DNA of 64,000 nt from contig CM053266.1 of the NCBI GenBank assembly GCA_028583415.1, forward strand, positions 4,845,217 to 4,909,216, in the 5' to 3' direction. Shown one piece after another: positions 22,109 to 32,713 of this stretch; position 1 is the first letter of the stretch; every line of letters starts with the position of its first letter. Under the pieces are notes generated by a model. It was not told the origin of the DNA. It was given only the letters and a program-made list of their open reading frames with translations, and ran no database searches. This DNA comes from Protea cynaroides. Taxonomy: Eukaryota > Streptophyta > Magnoliopsida > Proteales > Proteaceae. Both the position numbers and the translations under genes were made by a program.

Positions 22109-23742
22109 CTAAAACAAGGGAGTTCGACACTTCCTGCCATACAGTGCTTCATAAGGTGACATCTGTATAGAAGCCTGATAGCTGTTATTGTAAGCGAACT
22201 CGATCAATGGTAACTTTTCATCCCATGATCCCTTGAAATCAATCACACATGCTCGTAGCATATCTTCTAAAATCTGGATTGTACGCTCCAACTGTCCGTC
22301 TGTCTGTGGGTGGAATGCAGTACTGAACTTCAATGTTGTAACCATGGCCTTTTGCAGTCCTTTCCAAAATTTAGAAGTAAATCGTGGATCTCTATCGGAC
22401 ACAATGCTTTCTGGAACACCATGTAGCTGAACAATATTATCCACATACAGCTTTGCTAACCTTTCCAGTGTATACTGGGGTCGTATCGGTATGAAGCGAG
22501 CTGTTTTAGTCAGACGGTCTACAATCACCCAAACTGCGTCAACTACTCGAGGAGTCAATGGTAGTCCTGTGACGAAGTCCATAGTGATGCAGTCCCATTT
22601 CCATGCTGGTTCCGGTAATGGTTGTAACAGTCCTGCGGGTCTTTGTCGTTTCACCTTTACCTTCTGACAATTAAGGCATTGATACACGAACTTGGCTACA
22701 TCTGCCTTCATTCCCCTCCACCAATACAGTTTCTTTAGATCATGATACATCTTTGTGCTTCCAGGATGTATCGAATAGATGGTGGTATGGGCTTCCTTCA
22801 TCAGTCGGTGTCTAATGTCCATACTTTCTGTTTCAGGTACACATATTCTCCCTTTATATTTCAGTACCTTCTCGGTATCTAAGGTGAACTCAGGGTTGGT
22901 CCTACCTTTCTCAATATCTTCTTGTACTGTTCTCAGATAAGGATCTGCTTTGATAGCTGTCTTCACTTCGTCCACTATATCTAGTATAATCTTCAATGCC
23001 GCGAACATATTCGAAAACCGATGAATAAACCTTTGGCTAGCTGACTCATCCGTTGTATCTATCACATATTGTTCGTTGTCGTGATTAAACACCATTCCGT
23101 TGGTATACATTGCTGCAGTCGTGCTAACTTCTCCTTGAGATTTTATCATTGCTTGTCTGCTCAATGCATCCGCTACCACGTTCGCTTTTCCCGGATGATA
23201 CTGGATATCGCAATCATAGTCTTTCAATAGTTCCAGCCATCTTCTTTGTCTCATATTTAACTCCTTCTGATTAAATAGATAAGTAAGACTTTTATGGTCC
23301 GACTTAATCTGAAATTTCTCTCCGTATAGGTAGTGTCTCCATATCTTGACAGCATGTACTACTGCCGCTAACTCCAAATCATGAGTGGGGTAATTCTTCT
23401 CATGTACCTTCAACTGTCTCGATGCATACGCAACCACTTGCTCTCCTTGCATAAGCACACATCCTAATCCCAATCCCGATGCATCAGTGTATAAGGTAAA
23501 TGTCTGTCCTGGAACGGGAATGGTCAAAATTGGAGCGGATATCAATCTGGTCTTCAATGTTTGAAAACTCTTTTCACATTTATCCGTCCATACGAACTTT
23601 TCTCCTTTCTTGGTCAAACTGGTGAGAGGTACGGCAATCCGAGAATAGTCTTCTACGAATCTCCGATAATATCCAGCTAGACCCAGAAAACTTCTAATTT
23701 CTGAAACACTCTTTGGTGCTTGCCACTTCACTATAGCCTCGA
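22109..23742 (-). pseudogene. pol: D pol, RNase H and integrase core
   Basis: A 540-codon open stretch. RT connection (FLGLAGYYRRF), then RNase H (YTDASGLGLGCVL, HDLELAAVVHAVK, SDHKSL, VVADALSR), then the integrase HHCC region (HTTIYSIHPGSTKMYHD, CLNCQ) and D-D-E core (MDFVTGLP, SDRDPRF, GQLERT). All catalytic positions visible. It is separated from RT by a one-base deletion near 23743 and from the chromodomain by a stop. Confidence 0.9.
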
Positions 23743-24990
23743 TTTACTGGGGTCCACTTTGATTCCTTCTGCGGATACTACATGGCTTAGAAAGGCGACT
23801 TCATTTAGCCAAAACTCACACATCAAAAATTTGGCGTATAACTTCTCTTTCCTTAAACGCTGTAGGGCTGCGTTTAGGTTCTTAACATGGGTTTCCTTGT
23901 CTTTGGAATACACCAATATGTCATCAATAAATACTATGACCGACATATCCAACATATCATGGAAAACCCGGTTCATAAGTTCCATGAATGTTGCCGGTGC
24001 ATTAGTTAATCCGAAGGACATCACTAGGAACTCATAATGTCCGTATCTTGTCCTGAAAGCTGTCTTCGGAATGTCACCTTCTTTAATCTTTAGTTGATGA
24101 TAGCCTGATCGAAGATCGATCTTTGAAAATACCTTCGCTCCTTGTAACTGATCGAACAAGTCATCGATCCTGGGTAGTGGATATCGATTCTTGATTGTCA
24201 GTTTATTCAACTCTCGATAGTCGATGCATAATCGAACGCTACCATCCTTCTTCTTTACGAACAACACCGGTGCTCCCCATGGAGATATACTGGGTCTAAT
24301 ATAACCCTTATCCAGCAGTTCTTGTAATTGCACTTTTAATTCCTTCAGTTCAGTAGGAGCCATTCTATAAGGTGCTTTTGATACTGGTGCGGCTCCAGGT
24401 ATAAGATCTATTACAAACTCCGTGGCTGAGTCGGGTGGTAATCCGGGTAGTTCCTTTGGAAATACATCAGGAAAATTTCGCACGACATCAATATCTTCCA
24501 TTCGTGGCACGTCCTTGGTTAGGTCGACGACTGATACTAGATATCCGACCGCTCCTTTCTCAAGGCACTTCTTAGCCTTTAATGCTGAGAGTATGAGCTT
24601 GCGTCTCTTGGGAAGTTTGGTTCCCGAGAAACTGAATTCTGCTCCTTCTTTGTCTTTGAACGTTAGCTTCTTCTCGGCGCATAACAGATTTGCAGAGTGC
24701 CGAGCTAACCAGTCCATTCCCAAGATGACGTCAAATTATGCCATCTCAAGTTGTATTAAGGTTGCATCCAAGGTCTGCTTTCCAATGAGAACTGGACATG
24801 GTCCATAACCTTTCTCTAATTCCACTTCTAATCCCATCGGTGACCGTACAAGTAGTTTGTAGTCTAATGTTTTGATGGGCAGATTGGTCTTCTTTCCAAA
24901 CGACACAGATATAAATGAATGAGTAGCTCCTGAATCAAAGAGTACTCTGGCGGGTACGCCATTGATAGGTACGATACCTGTGATTCGTTT
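23743..24990 (-). pseudogene. pol: D pol, protease and reverse transcriptase
   Basis: Protease D-S-G-A-T-H-S-F with the Asp codon at 24934-24936. A stop (TAA in place of Asp) at about 24736, just before GMDWLARH. Then a 330-codon open frame with SPWGAPVLFVKKKDGS, CIDYRELNKLT, FSKIDLRSGYHQ and the catalytic FIDDI (Asp pair at 23920-23925). A one-base deletion near 23743 ends the frame at KVDPSKSRL. Confidence 0.9.
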
Positions 24991-25042
24991 TTACTTAGTC
25001 TACATGCTCAATCAGTTCTAATTATAGCCTTACAAGTTTCGG

Positions 25043-26287
25043 TCATACCTGTGACCACATCGGGCGATGCGGCAGCATCCTCTGATGTAACGGCATATAC
25101 CTGTCCTTGATGTAGTTGCTTCTTGGGTTTTGGGCACTCTCTTGCCATATGCCCTGGTTGGTTGCAGTTATAGCACTTCGGGGCTTCAAAATTTGACTTT
25201 GGGCGTGGTTGAGCTGCTGCGGTAAACTTTGGTGCGGTTGCAAAATTCGAGGACGAAAAGGTTTATACGTCCTATTATTGCCTCCATTATAGGAGTTTCC
25301 GGCTGGTCTCTTGATTCCTCCGCTCTCGGGAGAAATAGCTCTCCTTCGGCTCGATTCAATTATTCGAGCAATTTGGACAGCTTCGTTGTAAATCTTCTTT
25401 TCTAAACCCAGAACATTTTCTCTTATGCTTCCTCTTAGTCCCGCGACAAACCTACGGGTTTTTGTATCTTCTTCTTGCATGCTAGCCGGTGCGAAGAAAA
25501 ATAGTTCTTCGTAACGCTGTTGATACGAGTCTACGGACATCTGCCCTTGGTACAGACTCAAGAACTCTTTCTCCATTGAATCTCTGAAGCTTCTTGGGAA
25601 ATACTTCTCGAAGAATGCTTCTTTATATATAGCCCATGTCAGTAGGGCGTGCTTGGTTAATAAGTAGGTCTTTGTAGATTTCCACCAATGGTGTGCGTCG
25701 CCTTTGAGCATGAAGGTGGCGCATAATACTTTCTCTTCTTCGGTAATAGTCATCATAAGGAAGTTCCTTTCCATCTCGTCTATCCAGTGTGCTGGCCACG
25801 ATGGATCGGGCGGCTTGCCATTGAATTCTCTCGGTTTCATCTTCAAAAATCTCTCTACTAGTCGGGAGTGATCCAGTTGATTTTGGTATGCCCCAAACAT
25901 AGGGGGTGGATACTGATAGTTCCCTTGGGCTGCTTCTGGGACTTGCACTGGAATTGGTGCAGCCGGTTGTTGAGGTGTCTGTTGAGCTGGGTGGTTACCC
26001 ACCGGTGCTGCACTAGCTTGCCCAGTGTGCATGGCTGCACCCGAGTGGCTTGAAACATAACTCCTATCGCAACCTTGCATTTGAGCTTGTGCATGTTGCA
26101 TTTGTTGTAGTTGTTGTGCGGATTCATCACCACCTGTTGTTAGCTCAGGTGGTGGTGGTGGCAAATTTGTAGGGTTTGCCGGCTCGGGATTACCCTGTGC
26201 GTAATTATTCTCTTGACTAGTCTCATCCGCCGGTGGTGGTGGTGGGACTGTGTTTCGGGTCTGTCGGGTCACTCTACGGCCAGACAT
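25043..26287 (-). pseudogene. gag: gag of D (414 codons, frameshifted near its end)
   Basis: Start MSGRRVTRQTRN, then a Pro/Gln-rich N-terminus (about residues 1-140) and the retrotransposon-gag core (about 150-280: PAHWIDEMERNFLMM, HHWWKSTKTYLL, FFEKYFPRSFRDS). After about residue 345 a frameshift near 25250 puts the CCHC knuckle (25134-25175, C-Y-N-C..G-H-M..E-C) in another frame. The start is supported by the related MAGRRGSRRRQ start in E. Otherwise the longest gag in the window. Confidence 0.88.
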
Positions 26288-26423
26288 ATTTACTTTCGAG
26301 ATGGATGGTGCCTGAAAATCATCAAAATCAGTGAGAAATCATTTATACTTCATGTAGGCACGCTAACCGATATAAAATTCAAAATCTCCAATTCATTCTG
26401 AAATAAATACTGTCTTTTCTATG

Positions 26424-26645
26424 TAGGGTTGATGGTGAGGGTCGCTGGTGTGTCCGACCCTTGGTATCCGACCCTGGGAATGACCTGTTCTTCCCAAGAG
26501 CTGAGGGTCGATGCGAGGGTCGATGGGTGTCCGACCCTCAGTCCGACCCTCGATTTTCTGTCAGATTCCCGAGAGCCGAGGGTCGATTGGAGGGTCGATC
26601 CGAGGGTCGATGGTGTCAGTCGAATTGTCCGACCCTCGGACCAAA
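26424..26645. repeat. GAGGGTCG word cluster in the leader of D
   Basis: At least ten copies of GAGGGTCG or its complement CGACCCTC in about 220 nt, on both strands, so hairpins are possible. It lies between the gag start (26287) and the opposite-strand gene (27241). The word type equals that in the D LTR and differs from the word in the E leader. Confidence 0.7.
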
Positions 26646-26793
26646 AATCTGATTTTTAAGATCCGATTCTGGGTCAATTCTCACTATTCCTCCTCCGTTT
26701 CGACTCGTCTCTACTCTCCGAGTTGCTACAGTGCTACTTCACTATTGTGGATCGTTCTTAGTCCGAGTTTCGACATCCACATCACCTCTACAG

Positions 26794-27235
26794 GTAAAAT
26801 TTCCCAACTTTCCCTGTTTTTAGGTTTTTATTTCTAGGTTTTTGCTCATTTAGCTCGTATTTTCCAAATTAAACTTTTTCCAACCGTAAAAATTCTATTT
26901 TTATTGGGGGCTTTTGTTATTGGGGTCTTGAGGAACGAAAGCCCTCAAAAATTTTTGAGTTTCATCGGTTGGTTATCGAGAAACTTAAATTTTTCTCTTT
27001 TTGCCCTAATTTATGGAAATTTTTTATTTTTCTTCAATTTCTTCAAATTGGACCTTATCCGTTAAAATTTTATACTGCATGTAGATTGTAGGATATGTTT
27101 TAACCTACGTAAGTTCTTACGCCCACTTGTATGGTGAGAAATGGGACTTTATGGTCAACTTACGTCGTTATTAAGTCAAATTTTGGATTTTATCCTACTA
27201 ACTCCTGGTTAATTTTCTCTTTCTTATTTTTGTAG
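26794..27235 (+). other. Predicted 5'UTR intron of the opposite-strand gene (D copy)
   Basis: ACAG|GTAAAATTT donor and TATTTTTGTAG acceptor, 442 nt, AT-rich, ending 5 nt before the ATG at 27241. The E copy has AAG|GTATG and CTTACAG sites at matching places (433 nt, ending 5 nt before its ATG). Prediction only; needs transcript data. Confidence 0.5.
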
Positions 27236-27240
27236 ATACT

Positions 27241-28554
27241 ATGGCCCGTACCAAAGTGCCAAGATTGCGTGATCCACTCCGCTTCCGTTCAAATGAAGCT
27301 GAGGCATAGTATGCTGACTATGCCCGTAAGAAAGTAGAAGGGGGTCTCATGGTGAACTTGGCTGAGCTAGCCTTGTTCAATGTAGAGGGAGCATTCGGTG
27401 ATATGGGGTGGCTCCCTGTCATCACATACGACGCGTGCACCTGTCCAGACTTGGTGCGCCAATTTTATTGTAATCTCCAGGTGGTGGGGAATTACAATGA
27501 TGTTGAGCACGGCCAGGAGTTGCGCATTACCAGCTACGTCAAGGGGGTGCACATCTCCTTTGATTATCGGCAGCTAGCCGATCTGTTGGGCATTGCCTAT
27601 GATGGCCCTATGGTGTACTGTGCGCCGGGAGAGCCACAGTTTGTTGAGATGGAGATGAGAGCTGAGATCGACAACCAGTTGCTCCGTCCCGATAGATGGC
27701 AGATGAGAGCTTGCTACTTGCGTCCGGCTCCACGGGTCTTCTGCAAGATTATCCAGCATAATCTGATCCCGCAGAGTGGGCACTATGAGAGGGTCTCTCA
27801 GCTGACTCAGTTCTTGATCTACTATATCTGCACTCGTCAGCCGGTCTGCCTTCCTTACATCATCATGCGGACGATGATTAGTGCTACATTGTCCGGTCAT
27901 AGGGGTAATCTACCCTATGGACACATGATTGCAGTGCTACTGGCCCGTCTGGGGGTGGATCTGGTAGATGAGAAGATCCAGGAGAAGACCTTCTCGTCGC
28001 CTCTAGAATGGGAGGCTATCTGCAAGATGGGGCTGCGAGATGCGGAGGTTAGTGATGAAGAGAGGAACGCGATGGTGCGCCCTCACACTCGGGTTGAGAT
28101 GGCTGATGCTGAGGCTGCTGCTAGGGCTGGTGGGGATCCGGTCGACGATGATCGCTTATATATGGATGTCGATGCGATACCACCGCCATCACCCACGTAT
28201 GCTGATAGGGCTGGTACTTCTGCTGCGGCGGCTTCGGTACCCGAGACCAGTCCTTCTCATGATGCTGGTCCTTCACGCCCACCTTCTGATATGATGGAGA
28301 TGCTGCAGGAGATCAGGGATGCTCAGCGCAGATCTGATCTGAGGATGGATGAGCTGTTGGCTGCTCAGCACGCATCAGACGCACGGATGGGAGAGCTCCT
28401 AGAGGTGCAGCGTGCGACTGATTAGAGGATAGCCGGTCTCACAGCTAGTCTCCAGACGACCCAGACCCAGGTGGCCTGGTTGACTAGGGTCTATGCTGAG
28501 GACTAGGACAGAGATCGTGAGGCACCGCCTCCTCCTTCGCCTCCAGCTTCCTGA
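27241..28554 (+). pseudogene. Opposite-strand gene in the D leader, putative plant transposon protein
   Basis: Frame from MARTKVPRLRDPLRFRS at 27241 to TGA at 28552-28554, 437 codons, antisense to D. In-frame TAGs at 27307, 28423 and 28504 interrupt it; 27349-28425 is open for 358 residues. The N-terminal half (ELALFNVEGAFGDMGW, DLVRQFYCNLQV, ELRITSYVKGVHISF, LADLLGIAYDG) resembles the 'putative plant transposon protein' family (Pfam Transposase_32 in my recollection). Then a Pro/Asp-rich linker (YMDVDAIPPPSP) and a C-terminal heptad-like segment (EIRDAQRRSDLRMDELL). No catalytic motif seen. A second copy is in E. Role unknown. Confidence 0.65.
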
Positions 28555-28814
28555 TTGTACTTTACTTTTCTTGTACTACAGAGTAACTGTCCGGGTTGTG
28601 GACTGTACTCTGCTTTAGCGATGTATATACGTTTTGTTTCTCTCACTCATTGTATGTAACTTGTTTTCCCTTTAATAGATGCATTATTCTCTTTTTAATT
28701 TGGTTTCAATCATCACTTGTGCTTACAGTGTGTTTGTATTAAAGCTTTTAATTTATCTATCTCAGTTCACAATGGTCTTGAATGTGTGTCAGTTCGGCGG
28801 GCAAGGCCTGAGAC
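28555..28814. other. D leader between opposite-strand gene and primer site
   Basis: About 260 nt, pyrimidine-rich on the plus strand. It would be the 3'UTR of the opposite-strand gene. The block ACAGAGTAACT...GGACTGTACTCT is conserved in E (38349-38381). No other feature seen. Confidence 0.4.
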
Positions 28815-28826
28815 GCTCTGATACCA
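28815..28826 (-). other. Primer binding site of D, Met-tRNA type
   Basis: The minus strand reads TGGTATCAGAGC three nt after the 5' LTR end. Same primer type as A and E. Confidence 0.9.
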
Positions 28827-29115
28827 AGTTGTCACACCCCAATTTTGGTCTAACCAGAATGGTGTGATAAACCGCTAACAAACCAACGGTTCAACCAGGA
28901 TCTCAAATAGGCTATCCCCGCATTATCCAAACTTACACGCATCCACAATCATAATCAGAGTAAATACACAATAGCGGAAATCTTATAAATAAATGAACTG
29001 AGAACTAAAATGATATTAATAATTTAATAGAAAATTATTTTGTATCAACCGGGACATAAGTAAATATCAATACAAGTCTTTAATAAATCCAATAAAGAAA
29101 CCTATAAAAAAATAT

Positions 29116-29247
29116 CTAATCAAATACACACGAGTTGCACTCGCAAGAGGAGTCGTGTGTATTGTCTTCAGCTCCAACTTCCATAGCTGCTACATGTCCA
29201 TATGCTGACGCATTCATATAATCTTCGACTGTATAACCTGCATCATC
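29116..29247 (-). CDS. LTR-embedded 43-codon conserved frame, copy D
   Basis: Gapless 43 codons plus TAG: DDAGYTVEDYMNASAYGHV..., ending HDSSCECNSCVFD. It begins 2 nt after ATTTTAG. In-frame ATG at codon 11. Nearly the same protein as G. Product unknown. Confidence 0.48.
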   Translation of the reverse strand, partial: DDAGYTVEDYMNASAYGHVAAMEVGAEDNTHDSSCECNSCVFD

Positions 29248-30769
29248 AACTAAAATATTCGACGTCGAGGGGTGAGCACACAACACGGCTCAGTGAGTAG
29301 CCAAAACAATGCAACATGACATATGCATGCAAAGAAAAATCAATTTATATCTTTGGTCTTGGTTTATAGTTTGCAATGTGCAATAGAAAGGTTGGGTGGT
29401 CAAAGGTTAACATTTATTGACACCGCCTCTATACACAGGGTGTAGAAGCCCGCCCGAAGGTTAACGTTTATTGTCGTCCCCATCCACCCTACCATAACAT
29501 TATACAACAAAGGTTAACGTTTATTGCTATATAATGCTATACCAACACGTAAGCCCCTGTTAGCGAGGGCTTGCAAACTGGGCTCGCTACTAAACAATCC
29601 TAATGCCAAATAGTGTATCCAAGGCCTCACCCCAGCATCCCTCAGAACATCCATAGAGATAGAGCTAAGGCCCCCCAGTAGAGTCAGAGACTACAAGGAC
29701 CGAGACCACCTCCCCTGATACTCTACGACATAATAGTTCTGCTAAGGTAATGGCGATACGACGATGCCAATGCACAAGACTTGAGTTAGAGATAGAGCTA
29801 AAGTGCTGAAACCCGCCAAAGGTTAATGTTTATTGACGTTCTCATCACACCTCCCCTGATACTCGCTCGCATCAAGCACATCAACCACACACATACAAGC
29901 ACATGCCTATTCCTATCATCATCATCATCATCATGTTATAAACAATAAAGTAAATATGCATGAACAAGTAATAGAAATATTGGATGGCATGCTGTATGCA
30001 CATTACAAACAAATTCGCATAGAATCAAACATGGCATAGGACTCAAGAAATAGAAAATAGTTTATTATTAACCAATTTAGTTTGGGGTTAAGGCTCCTCA
30101 CCTTAGCTTGCTAATAGATATTTTCCCAAGCTTTAGAATCACCGTTATAACGTAATTATATTGCTAGCAAACCTAACCAAGTCGATAGAATTTAATTAGA
30201 ATTAATTCAGAATTTAAAACCATTCTGTCAACTGAGGGTCGATGCTAGGGTCGATGCTAGGGTCGATGGGTCTATCGACCCTCCCTCTATTCTGAACTTC
30301 CCGAATGCTGAGGGTCGATGGTCAGAAACACCTAGGGTCAGATGGTCTATCGACCCTCGGTGCGACCCTTGGTGCACTCTGGTCCAATTTTCACTTTTAA
30401 CCCATTCTTCGTGTTTTGGGTCCTATGGCTTGCTTCCTACATTCATTCAACAGTCATTCCATGGTCTAGAACCATGTATAATCCATCTAGATAGTTTTCG
30501 TGCATCCTCCTATGGTTTTCCATGAAAACCTAACCATGGATGGATGGTTTGGGTTTCTCCAAAATCCTACACTCAACCATATCTAACCTAAGGTCTGTAG
30601 AAACTCATGGAATTAGTATCCATACCTGAGAAGATTACTTTTCTCTGCAAATTCTTCTCCTTTTTGCTAAGCCTTCTTCCTAGCCTCCTTTCTTCCTCTT
30701 TTCCTTCTTCTCTCTTTCTCTCAATTCAATTAAGGTTGTGAAAGGAGTGAATGTGGCTTAGGGACGTCC

Positions 30770-30777
30770 TTTAAATA
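30770..30777 (-). promoter_or_regulatory. TATA-like box of the D 5' LTR
   Basis: TATTTAAA on the minus strand at LTR position about 365, in the position of the TATA box of other subfamilies and followed by GGACGTCCC. Confidence 0.5.
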
Positions 30778-31141
30778 GACTAGGAATGTCCTATAATAAT
30801 TCCATTGAGATTTGGAAGGAATCCCAACCGAAAATTAGAAAATTTCCTAATTTCAATTTCGTCAGAAATCAAGGGTCGATGGGAGGGTCGATGATCCCGT
30901 CGACCCTAGGGTCTTAAGCTGTCCGACCCTCCCTTCAAAACTGAGGGTCTGACTTTCTGTTTTGGGAGGTCCGACCCTGCTTAGCTGGGTGTGTGACCCT
31001 CCCCTAAAATTAAGTATTTTTGGGTCGATTTTATACCTGGGATCTCGATCTCCTTCATGCCCTTAGTCCATTTGACTCGACCATGATGGGTAAACCTGGT
31101 TCAAGGTGGTAAGACCGGGTTAGTTTGACACGGGTCTTACA

Positions 31142-31802
31142 GTTTAGGCATGCGACCCTACCCTCAATTTTACTATTTTTGGTCAATTTCATACCTGGTC
31201 TTGTGATTTCCTTTACGTACTTGGTCCACTTGGCTTGACCATGATAGGTAGACCTGGTTCAAGGTGGTAAAACCGATTAGTTTCATAGGAGTCTTACATA
31301 TACTCCTTACATAGGCGGTTGGTACTGATAATTTCTGTGGTTATACCTGCCTTGCGGTGCTTCAAGGTTCTGCACTTGGCCTTGTACTACTGGTGTTTGC
31401 GGTGCTAAGAATGAAAGAGGCTAAGAATGTCCTATTTGTAGAGAAAAATCTCCCAAAATAAGTCCCATCGAGATTAGGAAAGGATCCCCTTGAAATTAAG
31501 AAAGTTTTCTAATTACAGTTTCAGTCTGTCATCCTAGGGTCGATGCTAGGGTCGCAAGACCCATCGACCCTTGGGTCTCAAGTCATCGACCCTAGGACTG
31601 AAAAGTCATGGGCTGGACTCTGTTGAGGTGGGGTCGACCCTACCTGTTTAGGCATGCGACCCTACCCTCAATTTTACTATTTTTGGTCAATTTCATACCT
31701 GGTCTTGTGATTTCCTTTACGTACTTGGTCCACTTGGCTCGACCATGATAGGTAGACCTGGTACAAGGTGGTAAGACCGGTTAGTTTGATAGGAGTCTTA
31801 CA
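31142..31802 (-). repeat. LTR fragment L with a 504-bp tandem duplication
   Basis: The minus strand starts TGTAAGACTCCTATC at 31802 and matches the A-type LTR start (TAGGGTCG words). 31142-31406 repeats 31646-31910 at an offset of 504 nt, and each copy spans the LTR edge and about 108 nt of gag. L abuts gag of E without a purine tract, so it is better read as an insertion into that gag than as the LTR of E. D in turn inserted into L at 31141/31142. Confidence 0.75.
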
Positions 31803-32713
31803 TATACTCCATACATAGGCGGTTGGTACTGATAATTTCTGTGGTTATACCTGCCTTGCGGTGCTTCAGGGTTCTGCACTTGGCCTTGTACTACTGGTGT
31901 TTGCGGTGCTTGGGGTACGGTGTTGCTACCACCAGGTGCAGTACTAGATTTTCCTGCAGGTAGAGGTGTCGTGTTTGCAGCTGGGAAAGCCATTCCCATA
32001 GCAGCATGCATGTTGGCTTGCACTTGCTGTATTTGCAACAATTGTTGTGCTAAATTCATCACCGCTGTAGCCAATTCTGTAAGTGGTGCAGGTAGGTTGG
32101 TTGGATTGGCTTGGGTGTGCACATTCTGAGGTGCAGTATTTTGAGTTCCAAAATGTCCTTCCTATCCTTGCTAACCTTCATTGTCATTAGTCTCCATAGG
32201 TGGTGGAGATGGGTTTGCATTTTGTCTCCTTCTACTTACTCAGCATCTAGGCATTTAAACTCTTGGTTGAATGTACTTGGAAAGGCTGTACATGTGAGAC
32301 AAGATATGATGGTAGTATGGGGTTAGTCTCAGAATGGAAGGTGAGAGAAAAACTAAATCTGTAGGCAAAAGTTCAAGCAGAATCAAAATGTAGACAATAG
32401 TAGGTCATACGGTCGATGGCCTATGGTCGCATGTTGTGCGACCATAGGTGCGACCATCACATCACGGGCAACTTAACGAGACCCTATGGTCGATCATACG
32501 GTCGATCCTATGGTCGATGGTTTTGGTCGAATTATGCGATCGTAATATCCAAAATCAGTTTTAAATACCTATTTTCGAGAGTTTCCCTCTCATTTCTTCT
32601 TCTTCCTCCTATGGTCTCTGCTCAACTCGCCTTCAGTGAGTTGCTACAGTGTCGACCATACAAACTTGGTGATTTTTCCTTCGATCTATGACCCACATTC
32701 CATTCCATAAGGT
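31803..32713 (-). repeat. Second leader plus gag-start fragment fused to E pol
   Basis: Matches 35710-36608 over about 900 nt with roughly 90 percent identity by eye. It contains the gag N-terminus (NPTNLPAPLTELATAVMNLAQQ) and the TATGGTCG word cluster at 32400-32550. The junction with pol near 32712 shares only TA. It could be the remainder of a tandem second copy of E after a deletion, or a template-switch product. Confidence 0.7.

Larger units (their letters stand above)
20898..31141 (-). mobile_element. Chromovirus D, best-preserved copy, reverse
   Basis: In minus-strand order: 5' LTR 28830-31141, primer site 28815-28826, leader with an opposite-strand gene, gag from 26287, pol to about 21510, purine tract, and 610 bp of 3' LTR (20898-21507). 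The 3' LTR remnant is nearly identical to the matching 30534-31141 part of the 5' LTR, so D is young compared with its neighbours. It abuts L at 31142. It still has several inactivating lesions in gag-pol. Confidence 0.9.
28830..31141 (-). repeat. 5' LTR of D (2312 bp)
   Basis: The minus strand starts TGTAAGACCCGTGTC at 31141 and ends GGGGTGTGACA at 28830. It holds GAGGGTCG words at 30230-30990, four AATAAACGTTAACCTT-like words at 29400-29835, the 43-codon frame and TAGCTCTATCTCTA words. Same subfamily as solo LTR G. Confidence 0.9.

Noticed and set aside
28815..28826. tRNA gene remnants at primer sites.
   Set aside because: Only 12-18 nt complementary to tRNA 3' ends are present; these are primer binding sites, not tRNA genes.
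30230..30400. GGTCG word clusters as a CRISPR-like array.
   Set aside because: Words are short, on both strands, irregularly spaced, and lie in plant LTRs. No repeat-spacer structure.
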